A stretch of 64,000 nt of DNA from Exiguobacterium oxidotolerans JCM 12280 (GCF_000702625.1 NZ_JNIS01000001.1:930001-994000), one strand, 5' to 3'; shown: positions 9,693 through 19,881, numbered from the stretch's first letter. Notes: generated from the sequence alone by a model not told the origin. Translations and numbers: made by a program.

Positions 9693-11024
9693 TCAAAAGA
9701 TGTACGGGGCTGGATCGACCGCATTCGGTTGTCCGACCGCCCACTCCCCTTGATGAATCTCAAAGTGAAGATGAGGACCAGTCGACCAACCTGTCGAACC
9801 TAACTTTCCGATGACCGTCCCCGGCATGACCGTTTGCCCTGCCTTCACGGCGACGGAATCAAGATGTCCGTAAACCGTCGTCCAGACTTTCCCGTCGATG
9901 AGATGGGTGATCATCACGACATTCCCGTATCCTGTCGCACTTCCGGCGCGCAGGACGATACCACCTGCCGCTGCCTGAATCGGTGTTCCTTTAGCATTGA
10001 CGAGATCGATGCCCGTATGAATCTCTGACTTGCCGGTCAACGGATTGTTCCGTGGACCGAACGGGCTGGACACGTAACCGGAGACAGGTAATTGAAATGG
10101 CTTTGCATGATCCGTCGCAGATGGTACCGGCTGTTTTTTCGTCGTTGGCGATGTCGTCCGGTCCGCCGCCTGCGTGTCGTCCGCTTCCGCTTGCTCACGT
10201 TTCGCCTCGATACGGGCGCGACGTTCTGCTTCCGCCTTTATCTTTGCTTGTTCAGCGGCACGTGCTGCTTCTTCGAGTTCCGTCAGTTGCGTGCTAATCA
10301 ATTGTTGCTGATCCGCTAAGATTTGGGCTTCTTCCGCCTTCGTGAACTGCTCCTGCTTCAATTGTTTGACCTGATCGTTCAATTGGACGACCAATTTTCG
10401 TTTCAACTCAGATTCCGCGATGATCCGCGTCTGCAGAATCAACAGTTTCCGTTGGTCTTTTTTAAGCTGACCGAGGATGAGTTCTTGACTTGCGCGTTGC
10501 TCCGTCAATTCCATGACATTTGCTTTATAGGCATTCAAAACACCATCATCTTGTTTAATGATTTCACTGACAGTACTAAAACGTGAGATTAAATCGCCAA
10601 AATCTTTTGAGTCGAGCAACACTTCGATGTATTTGATGTCGCCATCCCGCTGAACGGCACGAAGCCGGTTCCCAAGTAAATCTTCCTGCGCCCGTAACTC
10701 GGACAATGTTTGTTTAATCGCTTCTTCGATCGCTTGCAACTCTTCTTTTGATGCAGAAACAGCCGCTTGTTGATCTGCAATTTCACTCGCTAAATCATCC
10801 AAACGGCTGTTGACTTCATCCAAACGCTCCTCTGCGAGGCGGCGTTCTTTTTTCGTCAAGATTAACTTCTCAGATGTCTGATTCTGTGATCGTTCCGTCT
10901 CTTGCAGACGGGACTCGACCTCCTGTTGTTCCTTCAACAATTCTTCTTTAGACACGGCGTGAACGGATACACTTGAACCAACCAGGGCCAAGCTGAGCAC
11001 AGCTGAACAGAATCGAACCTTCAT
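9693..11024 (-). CDS. Secreted coiled-coil M23 peptidoglycan hydrolase (EnvC/YvcE-like)
   Basis: 443 residues. Signal peptide (MKVRFCSAVLSLALVGSSVSVHA), long coiled coil about residues 28-270 rich in Glu/Gln/Lys, a low-complexity linker, and a C-terminal LytM/M23 metallopeptidase domain about 315-440. The zinc ligands are present (HTGIDL giving HxxxD, and HLHFE), so unlike E. coli EnvC the domain should be catalytically active. The ATG at 11024 fits a GAGGAG site at 11 nt; 11033 is an alternative. It follows ftsEX directly and is probably the hydrolase that FtsEX controls at the division or growth site, comparable with CwlO or PcsB in other Firmicutes (inference from gene order and domain plan). 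Confidence 0.88.
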   Translation of the reverse strand: MKVRFCSAVLSLALVGSSVSVHAVSKEELLKEQQEVESRLQETERSQNQTSEKLILTKKERRLAEERLDEVNSRLDDLASEIADQQAAVSASKEELQAIEEAIKQTLSELRAQEDLLGNRLRAVQRDGDIKYIEVLLDSKDFGDLISRFSTVSEIIKQDDGVLNAYKANVMELTEQRASQELILGQLKKDQRKLLILQTRIIAESELKRKLVVQLNDQVKQLKQEQFTKAEEAQILADQQQLISTQLTELEEAARAAEQAKIKAEAERRARIEAKREQAEADDTQAADRTTSPTTKKQPVPSATDHAKPFQLPVSGYVSSPFGPRNNPLTGKSEIHTGIDLVNAKGTPIQAAAGGIVLRAGSATGYGNVVMITHLIDGKVWTTVYGHLDSVAVKAGQTVMPGTVIGKLGSTGWSTGPHLHFEIHQGEWAVGQPNAVDPAPYIF

Positions 11025-11062
11025 GAGAAGCATCTCTCCTCTATATTTTGTTTTTGCGTAAC

Positions 11063-11962
11063 TTATACTTTTAAGAAACGTCCGAGTGACGTCGTTGATC
11101 CCCATACTCCGATGAAGGCACCGAGCGCAAGTAAAATCAATGCGACTTGAACGGATAGTTCACCTGGTGGAATCAAGTTAAAGATTGATGCATTTAAAGA
11201 TACGAGTTGTGGTTGAAGGGCATTGTATGTCACTTCATAACCAAAATAGACGACAGCGATTGGAATCAATGCTCCGAGTACACCCATCAAGAGTCCCTCG
11301 ACGAAGAACGGTGCACGGATGAAGCCGTTTTTCGCTCCAACGAGACGCATGATTTCGATTTCCCGACGACGCGAGAAAATCGTTACTTTGATCGTATTCG
11401 AGATGAGGAACATCGCCATGAAGGTCAGACCGACAATTAAGATGATTCCACCGACGCGTACCCCTTCAAGGAAGTTGAACATCTTCTCGACGTAATCTTC
11501 GCCATACTCGACACTATCTATATTTTCCATTTTTTTGACTGTATTTGCAATAGTTTCTGTCTCATTTGGGGAAGTTGCTTTGACGATGTAGCGATCGTGA
11601 AGCGGGTTATCCTTCTCGACCGACTGGTATGCCTGCGATCCTTCTCCTAACTGTTCTTTAAAACGATTCAGTTCATCTTCTTTTGAACTATACCGGACAG
11701 ACGCGACACCCGGCATCTGTTCTAATTTTGAACCAACGGCGTCGATTTTTGCTTGATCGGCCTCGCGTTCGACGAACACTTGAATTTCGACGTCTTTTTC
11801 GACGTTGTCTGAAATCTTGTTGACGTTGAACATGACCATCGCGAAAATTCCGACGAGTAATAATGTCACGGTTACGGCACTGACAGAGGCGAATGTCATC
11901 CAGCCGTTTCGGACAAGACCTTTCGACCCTTCCCGTAAATGACGGAATCCATTAAACTTCAT
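11063..11962 (-). CDS. ftsX: Cell division ABC transporter-like permease FtsX
   Basis: 299 residues with a cytoplasmic N-terminus, TM1 about 23-48, a large extracellular domain to about 165 (contains KLEQMPGVASVRYSSKEDE), and three further membrane segments at about 170-290, the standard FtsX topology. FtsX works with FtsE to activate peptidoglycan hydrolases from outside the membrane. The true start is the ATG at 11962; it overlaps the last 11 nt of ftsE, giving translational coupling. The hydrolase gene follows within 40 nt. Confidence 0.95.
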   Translation of the reverse strand: MKFNGFRHLREGSKGLVRNGWMTFASVSAVTVTLLLVGIFAMVMFNVNKISDNVEKDVEIQVFVEREADQAKIDAVGSKLEQMPGVASVRYSSKEDELNRFKEQLGEGSQAYQSVEKDNPLHDRYIVKATSPNETETIANTVKKMENIDSVEYGEDYVEKMFNFLEGVRVGGIILIVGLTFMAMFLISNTIKVTIFSRRREIEIMRLVGAKNGFIRAPFFVEGLLMGVLGALIPIAVVYFGYEVTYNALQPQLVSLNASIFNLIPPGELSVQVALILLALGAFIGVWGSTTSLGRFLKV

Positions 11963-12638
11963 AGCCGTACATTCCTTTCTCTTCGTCACGGACGATTTTT
12001 CCACCGTCAATCGCCAGTACGCGATGACGCATTTTGTTAACGATGTCTCGATTGTGTGTCGCCATTACGACCGTTGTCCCACGGCGATAAATCTCTTCGA
12101 AGACCTCCATGATATCCAATGCCGTATCGGGGTCTAAGTTTCCCGTCGGCTCATCAGCGATGACGAGTGACGGACGATTGACGATTGCTCGGGCAATCGA
12201 AATCCGTTGTTGTTCCCCACCCGATAACTCATCCGGATAGTTCCGTGCTTTATGTTTGAGTTTGACGAGATCGAGGACCTCGTTTACTTTTTTACGGATT
12301 TGCGCTTTATCGTCTCCGACAACTTCGAGTGCGAATGCGACATTTTCATACACCGTCAGTGACGGGAGGAGTTTAAAGTCTTGGAAGATGACGCCGATTT
12401 GGCGACGGAGTTCTGGAATTTGACGGTTTTTTAATTTACCGACTTCGATTCCTTTAAACAAAAATGAACCGCTCGTCGGTTTCTCTTCGCGGTACATCAT
12501 CTTCATGAATGTTGATTTGCCGGCTCCAGAAGGTCCAACGATATAGACGAACTCACCTTGATTGATCGTCAAATTGACCTCACGAAGTGCAGTGACTCCG
12601 TTCGGGTATATTTTACTAACTTGTTGCATCTTGATCAC
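11952..12638 (-). CDS. ftsE: Cell division ATP-binding protein FtsE
   Basis: 228-residue ABC ATPase: Walker A GPSGAGKST near residue 35, Q-loop IFQDFKLL, signature LSGGEQQRISIA, Walker B LVIADEPTGNLD, H-loop ATHN. It powers the FtsEX complex. Starts with GTG at 12638, with AGGATG 8 nt upstream. First gene of the ftsE-ftsX-M23 hydrolase cluster. Confidence 0.96.
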   Translation of the reverse strand: MIKMQQVSKIYPNGVTALREVNLTINQGEFVYIVGPSGAGKSTFMKMMYREEKPTSGSFLFKGIEVGKLKNRQIPELRRQIGVIFQDFKLLPSLTVYENVAFALEVVGDDKAQIRKKVNEVLDLVKLKHKARNYPDELSGGEQQRISIARAIVNRPSLVIADEPTGNLDPDTALDIMEVFEEIYRRGTTVVMATHNRDIVNKMRHRVLAIDGGKIVRDEEKGMYGYEV

Positions 12639-12764
12639 TTACTTCACATCCTTATTTGATTACTGGGGGTGATCAGCTAGGTCTTAAAACCTACCGATTT
12701 CCATTATAACAGTCATAAAAAAAAACCACATTACAATCAAATGTCAATTCCGGCTGATTTTCAT

Positions 12765-12818
12765 AAAAAAAGGGATAAGAAATGACGAACACATGTCGTG
12801 TCTGTCATCTCTTATCCC
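12765..12818 (-). terminator. Strong terminator after cccB
   Basis: GGGATAAGAGATGAC pairs with GTCATTTCTTATCCC and is followed by TTTTTTT on the minus strand; a 15-bp stem with one mismatch. Confidence 0.9.
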
Positions 12819-12838
12819 ATACTTTCACATAGTTATGA

Positions 12839-13201
12839 TTATTTCTTTTCTGCTAACCAATCAGCAACAGCAACGATTTCTTCGTCCTCTTTCAGGATTC
12901 CGGCAGGCATTTGCCCTTTACCGTTCTTGATGATGTCCTGGATCTCTTCAGACGAATACTTTGAACCGACTTTTGTTAAGTTTGGTCCAACATTTCCTTC
13001 TAAATTGTTACCGTGACATGAGGCACAGTTATTCGCGAAGATTTTTTCCGCGTCGACCGCTGTTTCTGTTTTTGAAGAATCATCATTCATCGATGTGTCT
13101 TCTTTCGTTGTATCCGAAGAACTAGAATCATCACTGCCGCAAGCGCCGAGTACGAGTGTCGCGCCAAGTCCTGCCGCGAGTAAAAGATTTTTTAACTTCA
13201 T
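12839..13201 (-). CDS. cccB: Lipoprotein cytochrome c-551
   Basis: 120 residues. Lipoprotein signal with lipobox LGAC near residue 20, an Asp/Ser/Thr-rich linker, then a class I cytochrome c domain: heme motif CASCH near residue 60 and the axial Met in GQMPAG. It carries electrons on the outer face of the membrane toward the terminal oxidase. The ATG at 13201 has AAGGGGGG 7 nt upstream. B. subtilis cccB occupies the same place beside ftsE and yvjA. Confidence 0.92.
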   Translation of the reverse strand: MKLKNLLLAAGLGATLVLGACGSDDSSSSDTTKEDTSMNDDSSKTETAVDAEKIFANNCASCHGNNLEGNVGPNLTKVGSKYSSEEIQDIIKNGKGQMPAGILKEDEEIVAVADWLAEKK

Positions 13202-13311
13202 CCGTATACCCCCCTTAAAAAATACCAATCAACGTTCTTACCTATTAGAGTATAACCGTTCTTGATGTTTTCTAAGCGTGATTTCACAAAAACTTCACGT
13301 TTTCGATGTGT

Positions 13312-14181
13312 TTACGGAACATTGTGATACCGTTTGTCATCCGTGAAGCCAAGCCCGAGTACTTCATGGGCCTCACTGACGACAAGGAACGCTTCCGGAT
13401 CAATGTGTTTGACGATTTCTTTCAACGTCGTGATTTCACCTTGACGGACGACGACCATCAGCATCGGTTTCCGTTTCCGTGTATAGGCACCCGCTGCCTC
13501 GATTTCCGTTGCCCCGCGATCGAGTGTCTGGAAAATCTCTTTAACAAGGGCTTCCCGTTGATCAGAAATGATGTAGGCCAGCTTATCGTTCGTGATTCCG
13601 AGCTGGACGATATCAATCATCTTAATCGTGATGAACAAAGCGACGAGCGCATACAGACCAATTTCGAGCGAGAAGATAATCGCGGCACTGATGACGATTG
13701 TCCCGTCAAGCAAGGCAATGCACAAATGAATCGGTAACTTCGTAAACCGGTGTAAAATCTGGGCGATTAAATCCATCCCGCCGGTCGACGCCCGACCTTT
13801 AAAAATCAGACCGAGTCCGATTCCGACGCCGGCCCCGCCAAAAATCGCAGCGAGCATCGGATTCATCGTCGCTGCCGGGACCTCGAACCGTTCATAAATC
13901 AAGATGACGACGGGCAAAAAAATCGATCCGACGAGTGACTTGACGCCGAACCCCATCCCGAGAATCATCCAGCCGATTGCGAGCAATAGGACGTTCGCAA
14001 CGAGCTGGAACAGTCCGGGTGAAATCCCGAATAAATCATTCAAGACAATTGATAACCCACTGACGCCTCCTGAGGCGAGTTGATTCGGTGCGAGAAACAG
14101 ACTGAACGCACTGGCGACGAATAATGAACCTAATAATAAATAAACATAGTCGCGAACGACTTCCTGACGCGTTGATGTCAT
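13312..14181 (-). CDS. YitT-family membrane protein (YvjA-like, DUF161 + DUF2179)
   Basis: 289 residues. Five or so membrane segments in residues 10-195 (LFLAPNQLASGGVSGLSIV near the N-terminus is the family hallmark) and a cytoplasmic C-terminal DUF2179 domain, about 205-285 (AYIISDQREALVKEIFQ; MVVVRQGEITTLKEIV). Family function is not established. A paralogue is present at 44075-44956. Its position beside cccB and prfB equals that of yvjA in B. subtilis. Confidence 0.9.
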   Translation of the reverse strand: MTSTRQEVVRDYVYLLLGSLFVASAFSLFLAPNQLASGGVSGLSIVLNDLFGISPGLFQLVANVLLLAIGWMILGMGFGVKSLVGSIFLPVVILIYERFEVPAATMNPMLAAIFGGAGVGIGLGLIFKGRASTGGMDLIAQILHRFTKLPIHLCIALLDGTIVISAAIIFSLEIGLYALVALFITIKMIDIVQLGITNDKLAYIISDQREALVKEIFQTLDRGATEIEAAGAYTRKRKPMLMVVVRQGEITTLKEIVKHIDPEAFLVVSEAHEVLGLGFTDDKRYHNVP

Positions 14182-14284
14182 GGCGTTGCATTTCCCCTTA
14201 CCTTAAAATCTAGAACCCGTTTTTTATTTTAGCGCAAAAAGGGAAGTGACGACTAGCCCGTCCGACCAACTCGCAGTGGTTCTC

Positions 14285-14788
14285 TTATACCGCACTAAAG
14301 GGTTTCGGATAACGGACCGTCCCTTTGACGCCCGTTAAGCCATTTCGGACGAGCGGCATGACGAGAAATACTTCAGCCGGGACCGGGAATGGTGCTTCAA
14401 TCCCGTAATCGATCGACCGTTCGAATCCGAACTGCGGATAATAACTGTCGTGACCGAGCACGACGATATGCTGTTCCCCTGCTTCCCGAGCGTCCTCGAT
14501 GACTTGGCGGATTAATTCTGATCCAATGCCTTTACGTTGCCAGACCGGCATGACGCCGACCGGCGCCAATGCGAGCGACGGGACGTCCTCGATGTAAATC
14601 CGGCTCAACAAGACGTGCCCGACGATTTCACCCCGGTCGGCGACGGCGACCCGGCTGAAACGTGGTGCCGCCTCGTCGTCTTCCCGTAAGGCGTCGACTA
14701 AATCCGCTTCAGCCGCTTGTTCGAACGCCGCTTCATGCACGCGGCGAATCGCGGCTGCATCCTTAAATTTTTCCTGACGAATGATCAT
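14285..14788 (-). CDS. GNAT-family N-acetyltransferase
   Basis: 167 residues. The acetyl-CoA binding motif lies at about 84-100 (LAPVGVMPVWQRKGIGSEL, motif A Q/RxxGxG/A), and the C-terminal YPQFGFE segment is typical of the YhbS-like subgroup. Substrate unknown. AAGGAGGA precedes the ATG at 14788 by 6 nt. It lies just downstream of prfB, separated by a terminator. Confidence 0.85.
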   Translation of the reverse strand: MIIRQEKFKDAAAIRRVHEAAFEQAAEADLVDALREDDEAAPRFSRVAVADRGEIVGHVLLSRIYIEDVPSLALAPVGVMPVWQRKGIGSELIRQVIEDAREAGEQHIVVLGHDSYYPQFGFERSIDYGIEAPFPVPAEVFLVMPLVRNGLTGVKGTVRYPKPFSAV

Positions 14789-14806
14789 CTCATGTCCTCC
14801 TTTTTG

Positions 14807-14836
14807 AAAAAAACCGCCGACTTGACCGTCGACGGT
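14807..14836 (-). terminator. Terminator after prfB
   Basis: ACCGTCGAC-GGTCAA-GTCGGCGGT followed by TTTTTTT on the minus strand. Confidence 0.85.
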
Positions 14837-14845
14837 AGGTGCTTC

Positions 14846-15946
14846 TTACATATTGAGTAAACGAAGGTAGGCATCGATGAAGCCCATGATGTCTCCATCC
14901 ATTGCCCCTTGCGTATTCCCGACTTCGTAGTTCGTCCGGTGATCTTTGACCATGCTGTATGGGTGGAAGACGTATGAACGAATTTGGCTACCCCAGGCGA
15001 TATCCGATTTTTCACCACGGATTTCGTCGAGTTTCTTTTGTTTCTCTTCGATTTCACGTTGGTAGAGTTTCGCTTTCAACATCTTCATCGCCGCTTCACG
15101 GTTCTTGATCTGCGAACGCTCTTGTTGACACGAGACGACGACGCCCGTCGGCACGTGCGTGATCCGGACGGCTGAGTCGGTCGTATTGATGTGCTGTCCA
15201 CCGGCACCTGACGCGCGGTACGTATCGACACGGAGGTCTTCCGTCCGAATGTCGATATCGATGTCATCGTTGAACTCTGGCATGACGTCACATGAAACGA
15301 ACGACGTATGACGGCGGCCTGACGAATCAAATGGCGAGATCCGGACAAGACGGTGAATCCCTTTTTCCGCTTTCAAATATCCATAGGCATTGTGCCCTTG
15401 AATACGGAGCGTGACCGATTTAACACCGGCTTCATCACCTGGTTGGTAGTCCATTGTCTCGACTTTCCAGCCCTGTTTGTCGCAGAAACGTTGGTACATC
15501 CGGAGTAACATCGAAGCCCAGTCTTGCGACTCGGTCCCACCCGCACCCGGGTGCAACTCAAGGATTGCGTTATTTGCGTCATATTCGCCGTTCAACAAGA
15601 TTTGTAATTCAAACTCGTCGAACTTCTGTTTGATGTCACCGAGTTCCGACTCGAGTTCTTCTTGTAACTCGACGTCTGGCTCTTCTTTAATCAATTCATA
15701 CGTCAAGACGATGTTTTCGTGTCCATCGGCGAGGTGTTGGTACTTATCGACCATCGCTTTTAAACCGTTCGACTCGTCAATGACTTTTTGTGCTTCTTCT
15801 TGATTGTTCCAGAAGTCCGGGAACGTCATCTCGTTTTCGAGCTCTTCAATCCGGGAAATCTTCGTTTCTAAATCAAGCGATGCCTTATATTCTCCGAGTT
15901 TCTTCTCCATCCACTCGGCGGTGTTGCGTATTTCTGCTAATTCCAT
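14846..15946 (-). CDS. prfB: Peptide chain release factor 2 (RF2), no programmed frameshift
   Basis: 366 residues; terminates translation at UGA and UAA. SPF tripeptide at 204-206 ([12 protein letters not shown]) for stop recognition and GGQ at 249-251 (SGAGGQHIN) for peptidyl-tRNA hydrolysis. In most bacteria prfB has an in-frame UGA near codon 25 needing a +1 shift. Here the ORF runs uninterrupted through that point (KASLDLETK, codons GCA TCG CTT GAT TTA) and the upstream internal Shine-Dalgarno stimulator is absent, so the autoregulatory frameshift has been lost. AAGGTGG lies 6 nt before the ATG. Confidence 0.97.
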   Translation of the reverse strand: MELAEIRNTAEWMEKKLGEYKASLDLETKISRIEELENEMTFPDFWNNQEEAQKVIDESNGLKAMVDKYQHLADGHENIVLTYELIKEEPDVELQEELESELGDIKQKFDEFELQILLNGEYDANNAILELHPGAGGTESQDWASMLLRMYQRFCDKQGWKVETMDYQPGDEAGVKSVTLRIQGHNAYGYLKAEKGIHRLVRISPFDSSGRRHTSFVSCDVMPEFNDDIDIDIRTEDLRVDTYRASGAGGQHINTTDSAVRITHVPTGVVVSCQQERSQIKNREAAMKMLKAKLYQREIEEKQKKLDEIRGEKSDIAWGSQIRSYVFHPYSMVKDHRTNYEVGNTQGAMDGDIMGFIDAYLRLLNM

Positions 15947-16013
15947 TGTGTTCCACCTTCTCTTTCCGTCAAAAGAGGCAGGAATCTCCCGCCTCTTTCA
16001 GTCGATTCATCAC

Positions 16014-18533
16014 TTATGCCTGACGGCCGTGACAGTTCTTATATTTTTTACCGGATCCGCACCAACATGGGTCGTTGCGTCCGATTTGGTCGTTCGGATT
16101 TTTGCGGACAGGCGCTTTTTTGATGACCTTGTCCTCTTTGCCTGAGACGGCAACTTCGTCCTTGACGACTTTTTCGCGTTTCAAGTTCGGGTCAAGATCG
16201 GCACGAAGGACGAATTGTGTCACTTCTTCCGCGATCGCCGCGTTCATCGTATCGAACATCATTGAACCTTCTGACTGGTATTCTCGCAGCGGATCGTTTT
16301 GACCGTAAGCGCGGAGATGAATCCCTTCACGCAACTGATCCATCTGATCGATGTGGTTCATCCAGTGTTGGTCGACGGCACGTAAGACGATGACTTTTTC
16401 AAACTCGTCAAATGCTTCAGCCGGTACTTCCGACCGTTTGTTTTCGTAGTGTGCGAACGTCCGCTCTTTGAGCAGTTCGATGATTTCTTCGCGTTCTTTG
16501 CCGAACAACTCTTGTTCCGTCACTTTTTCTTCGACGGCAAGTGTCTGGTTCGCCCAGTCCGCGAGTGCACCGATGCTCCACTCTTCCGGTACGAACTCGA
16601 TTGGCGTGTACTGATGCACACCGGATTCAATCGTTTGTTCCATCATTGGACGAACGATGTCTGAGACAGACTGGGCGTCAAGGATCGCTGCCCGGTCCGC
16701 GTACATGACTTTCCGTTGATCAGCCATGACGTTATCGTAACCGAGAACTTGTTTCCGTGCGTCGAAGTTATTTCCTTCGACCCGTTTTTGAGCGGACTCG
16801 ACGGCACGTGAGACCATCCGGCTTTCGATTGGTTGCGAGTCGTCCATTCCAAGACGATCCATCATCGATTGCAGGGAATCGGAGCCGAAACGGCGCATCA
16901 ATTCATCTTCAAGTGAAAGGTAGAACTGGGATGCCCCCGGGTCACCTTGACGACCGGCCCGACCACGTAACTGGTTATCGATCCGGCGTGATTCGTGACG
17001 CTCTGTCCCGAGAATGTAAAGACCGCCTTTTTCGATGACGCCTGCACCGAGCTTGATGTCGGTACCGCGTCCTGCCATGTTCGTCGCAATCGTGACCGAG
17101 TTCGCTTGTCCCGCGTTCTCGATGATTTCTGCTTCCCGGGCATGGTTTTTCGCGTTCAAGACTTCGTGGCGGATGCCGCGCTTTTTGAGAATCCCGCTGA
17201 GGAGCTCAGACGTTTCGACGGCGACCGTACCGACGAGGACCGGTTGTCCTTCGCGGTTGGCACGTTCGATTTCGTCTGCAACAGCAGCGAATTTCCCGTT
17301 CATCGTCTTGAAAATCAAATCAGGCTGATCGTTACGGATGACGGGCTTATTCGTCGGAACGGGAACGACATGCATGTTGTAGATATTCCGGAACTCTTCT
17401 TCCTCGGTCTTCGCCGTACCAGTCATCCCGGCAAGCTTCGTATACATCCGGAAGAAGTTTTGATACGTGATCGTCGCTAGTGTCATCGACTCACGTTGAA
17501 TCTCGACGCCTTCTTTTGCTTCAATCGCTTGGTGCAGTCCTTCTGAGTAACGACGTCCTTCCATGACACGACCCGTGAATTGGTCGATGATCATGACCTC
17601 ATCTTCCCGAATCATGTAGTCGACGTCGCGGTGCATGACGGAATTTGCACGGAGCGCAAGACTCAAGTGATGGTTCAGTGCGACGTGTTCAAGTCCAAAC
17701 AAGTTGTCGATGCCGAAGTACTTTTCAGCGCGGTCGATGCCTTGCTCCGTCAAGAGCACACTTTTCGTTTTGATGTCGACCGTATAGTCTTCATCTGCCT
17801 TCATCATCTTCGCGAACGTATCTGCTTGTGAGTAGAGGGCCGTCGATTTCTCAGCAGAACCTGAAATAATCAACGGTGTCCGTGCTTCATCGACGAGGAT
17901 CGAGTCGACTTCATCGACGACAGCATAAGAAAGCGGACGTTGAACGCGGTCTTCTTTATACAGGACCATGTTGTCACGCAAGTAGTCGAAACCGAACTCA
18001 TTGTTCGTTCCGTACGTGATATCACAGCTATAGGCTGCTTGTTTTTCTTGACGCGACATGCTTGACAGGTTCAACCCGACCGATAGACCGAGCGCCGCAT
18101 AGAGCGGCTCCATGATGTCACGGTCACGTTTCGCCAAGTATTCGTTGACGGTGATGACGTGAACGCCATTGCCGGCGAGTGCATTCAAATAGACAGGAAG
18201 CGTCGCGACAAGCGTTTTCCCTTCCCCTGTCTTCATTTCAGCAATATCACCGTTGTGAAGGACATAGCCCCCAATTAACTGGACACGATAATGGCGCATG
18301 CCTAAGACACGCGTCGATACTTCACGACAGACGGCGAATGCTTCCGGTAAGATATCATCTAAATCTTCTCCGCCCGCAAGACGCGTCCGGAACTCTACCA
18401 CCTTACCTTCTAATTCTTGATCTGATAAAGCACCCATTTGTTCCTCGAATGCTTCGACGGCGTCTGCCACTTTTTCTGCTTTTTTCAGGACACGTTTCGT
18501 CGGTGCGAATAACTCTTTTAGAAAATTAGCCAT
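16014..18533 (-). CDS. secA: Preprotein translocase ATPase SecA
   Basis: 839 residues, close to B. subtilis SecA (841). It drives export through SecYEG. Walker A KTGEGKT at 101-107, Walker B-type [13 protein letters not shown] near 208, motif VI region [10 protein letters not shown], and the C-terminal zinc-binding tail [16 protein letters not shown]. The in-frame ORF extends to 18680, but the ATG at 18533 (MANFLKELF) has an AAGGGG site and matches the family start. It has its own sigma-A promoter. Confidence 0.97.
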   Translation of the reverse strand: MANFLKELFAPTKRVLKKAEKVADAVEAFEEQMGALSDQELEGKVVEFRTRLAGGEDLDDILPEAFAVCREVSTRVLGMRHYRVQLIGGYVLHNGDIAEMKTGEGKTLVATLPVYLNALAGNGVHVITVNEYLAKRDRDIMEPLYAALGLSVGLNLSSMSRQEKQAAYSCDITYGTNNEFGFDYLRDNMVLYKEDRVQRPLSYAVVDEVDSILVDEARTPLIISGSAEKSTALYSQADTFAKMMKADEDYTVDIKTKSVLLTEQGIDRAEKYFGIDNLFGLEHVALNHHLSLALRANSVMHRDVDYMIREDEVMIIDQFTGRVMEGRRYSEGLHQAIEAKEGVEIQRESMTLATITYQNFFRMYTKLAGMTGTAKTEEEEFRNIYNMHVVPVPTNKPVIRNDQPDLIFKTMNGKFAAVADEIERANREGQPVLVGTVAVETSELLSGILKKRGIRHEVLNAKNHAREAEIIENAGQANSVTIATNMAGRGTDIKLGAGVIEKGGLYILGTERHESRRIDNQLRGRAGRQGDPGASQFYLSLEDELMRRFGSDSLQSMMDRLGMDDSQPIESRMVSRAVESAQKRVEGNNFDARKQVLGYDNVMADQRKVMYADRAAILDAQSVSDIVRPMMEQTIESGVHQYTPIEFVPEEWSIGALADWANQTLAVEEKVTEQELFGKEREEIIELLKERTFAHYENKRSEVPAEAFDEFEKVIVLRAVDQHWMNHIDQMDQLREGIHLRAYGQNDPLREYQSEGSMMFDTMNAAIAEEVTQFVLRADLDPNLKREKVVKDEVAVSGKEDKVIKKAPVRKNPNDQIGRNDPCWCGSGKKYKNCHGRQA

Positions 18534-18600
18534 GCCATACAGTCCCCTTACTTCGAACGATTCTTTATATGAACAGAATTCCGAGATTTTTCCTTTATTC

Positions 18601-18629
18601 AGTGTACCGAATACAGCGTCAAATTTCAA
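18601..18629 (-). promoter_or_regulatory. secA sigma-A promoter
   Basis: TTGAAA, 17-nt spacer, TACACT on the minus strand, about 65 nt before the secA start codon. Confidence 0.65.
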
Positions 18630-18710
18630 CAAGCGGACGACGTGACGTCTCGTCCTGTTCGATCTATGTAGCATACGCATCGACTAAAGATATAGTTTTC
18701 TAACATATCA

Positions 18711-18743
18711 AAAAGGGACCCACTCCTAAGAGCGAGTCCCTTG
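18711..18743 (-). terminator. Terminator after hpf
   Basis: AAGGGACTCGCTC-TTAG-GAGTGGGTCCCTT followed by TTT on the minus strand. Confidence 0.85.
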
Positions 18744-18751
18744 TACATTCA

Positions 18752-19315
18752 TTATTCTGGTTCAATCAAGCCGTAACGACCATCTTTTCGACGGTAAACG
18801 ACGTTCGTGTTACCCGTTTCAGCGTCTGAGAAGACGAAGAACGTGTGACCGAGCATATCCATTTGAAGAATCGCTTCTTCCGTATCCATCGGCTTGAGTG
18901 TGAAACGTTTTGTTCGAACGAGTTCGAGTTCCGCTTCATCCTCTTCGTAGACAGGTGCTTCTGCCTCCGGTCCTTCGAGCGTTTTGAAGTATTCGCCAAT
19001 GCCGCCTTCTTTGGCGCGTCCTCTCCGGTTGATTTTCGTTTTATGTTTCCGGATTTGACGTTCGAGCTTGTCGACGACGAGGTCGATTGCTGCGTACATG
19101 TCGCCATTTACATCCTCTGCACGAAGCAAGAGATTTGGCATTGGAATCGTCACTTCGACTTTTTGTTTCTCATTGTTGACTTTGAGATTGACATAAGCCG
19201 TCTGCGCTTCCGTAGGAGTTGTAAAATAACGAGTTAACTTTTCAAGCTTTTTCTCGACGTAATCCTTGAGAGCATCTGTGACGTCCAAGTTTTCACCGCG
19301 AATGTTGTAGATCAT
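18752..19315 (-). CDS. hpf: Long-form ribosome hibernation promoting factor
   Basis: 187 residues. The N-terminal HPF/YfiA domain is about 1-100 (MIYNIRGENLDVTDAL; RAEDVNGDMYAAIDLVVDKLERQ, with KHKTKINRRGR basic tail), then a short linker and the C-terminal dimerisation domain about 128-187 (VRTKRFTLKPMDTEEAILQMDML). The long form makes 100S ribosome dimers in stationary phase. AAGGAGGAG precedes the ATG. Adjacent to secA as in B. subtilis (yvyD). Confidence 0.96.
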   Translation of the reverse strand: MIYNIRGENLDVTDALKDYVEKKLEKLTRYFTTPTEAQTAYVNLKVNNEKQKVEVTIPMPNLLLRAEDVNGDMYAAIDLVVDKLERQIRKHKTKINRRGRAKEGGIGEYFKTLEGPEAEAPVYEEDEAELELVRTKRFTLKPMDTEEAILQMDMLGHTFFVFSDAETGNTNVVYRRKDGRYGLIEPE

Positions 19316-19409
19316 GTAAACTCCTCCTTAAGTAACCGGTTGAACCTATGAATTCGATAAACTTCAGTCGTTTCCTTCTGAAGATTCAAAATTCTTTTGA
19401 TTCGTATTT

Positions 19410-19418
19410 ATTATACCA
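19410..19418 (-). promoter_or_regulatory. Extended -10 promoter of hpf
   Basis: TGGTATAAT on the minus strand, a full extended -10 element; no good -35 is visible. It lies about 95 nt upstream of the hpf start. No clear sigma-B GTTT/GGGTAT pair was found. Confidence 0.5.
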
Positions 19419-19544
19419 CGATAAATGATACAAGGAAATGAAAACGATGACATTCTGTTGAACATCCTCCTTAATCTTTAGCGTACTATAATTGTTTTAC
19501 GTGTTGATATTAGCGTATATACCCTTACGAAACTAAATCGAAAC

Positions 19545-19580
19545 AAAAAAACCGCCTTTAGACAATGCCTAAAGACGGTG
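19545..19580 (-). terminator. Terminator after cold-shock gene
   Basis: ACCGTCTTTAG-GCATTGT-CTAAAGGCGGT followed by TTTTTTTG on the minus strand. Confidence 0.9.
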
Positions 19581-19596
19581 GCGGCTGCTATTCGGA

Positions 19597-19797
19597 TTAA
19601 AGTTTTGATACGTTCGCAGCTTGTGGGCCACGATCGCCGTCAACGACTTCAAACTCAACTTCTTCGCCTTCTTCAAGTGACTTATAGCCGTCTGCTTGAA
19701 TTGCTGAGAAGTGGACGAAAATGTCTTTTGCGTCCGATGTCTCGATGAAGCCGTAACCCTTTTCAGCATTAAACCATTTTACTTTACCTTGTTCCAT
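19597..19797 (-). CDS. Cold-shock protein (CspA/CspB family)
   Basis: 66 residues, one OB-fold cold-shock domain. RNP1 KGYGFIE (residues 13-19) and RNP2 IFVHFSAI (26-33) are intact. It binds single-stranded RNA or DNA and melts mRNA structure. A leader of about 55 nt with a GAGAGC-TT-GCTCTC hairpin precedes it, and AAGGGA lies 11 nt before the ATG. Which numbered Csp paralogue it equals cannot be said. Confidence 0.96.
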   Translation of the reverse strand: MEQGKVKWFNAEKGYGFIETSDAKDIFVHFSAIQADGYKSLEEGEEVEFEVVDGDRGPQAANVSKL

Positions 19798-19852
19798 TCG
19801 AATTCACGTTCCCTTCGCAAACCAGAGTTCGAGAGCAAGCTCTCTACCGCTT

Positions 19853-19881
19853 AGTCTATCAAAAGAAGGAATTATTGACAA
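19853..19881 (-). promoter_or_regulatory. Promoter of the cold-shock gene
   Basis: TTGTCA, 17-nt spacer, TAGACT on the minus strand, with a TG one base upstream of the -10 (extended -10). Confidence 0.65.

Noticed and set aside
15800-15946. Programmed frameshift expected in prfB
   Set aside because: Looked for CTTTGA and an internal Shine-Dalgarno; neither is present and the frame is continuous.
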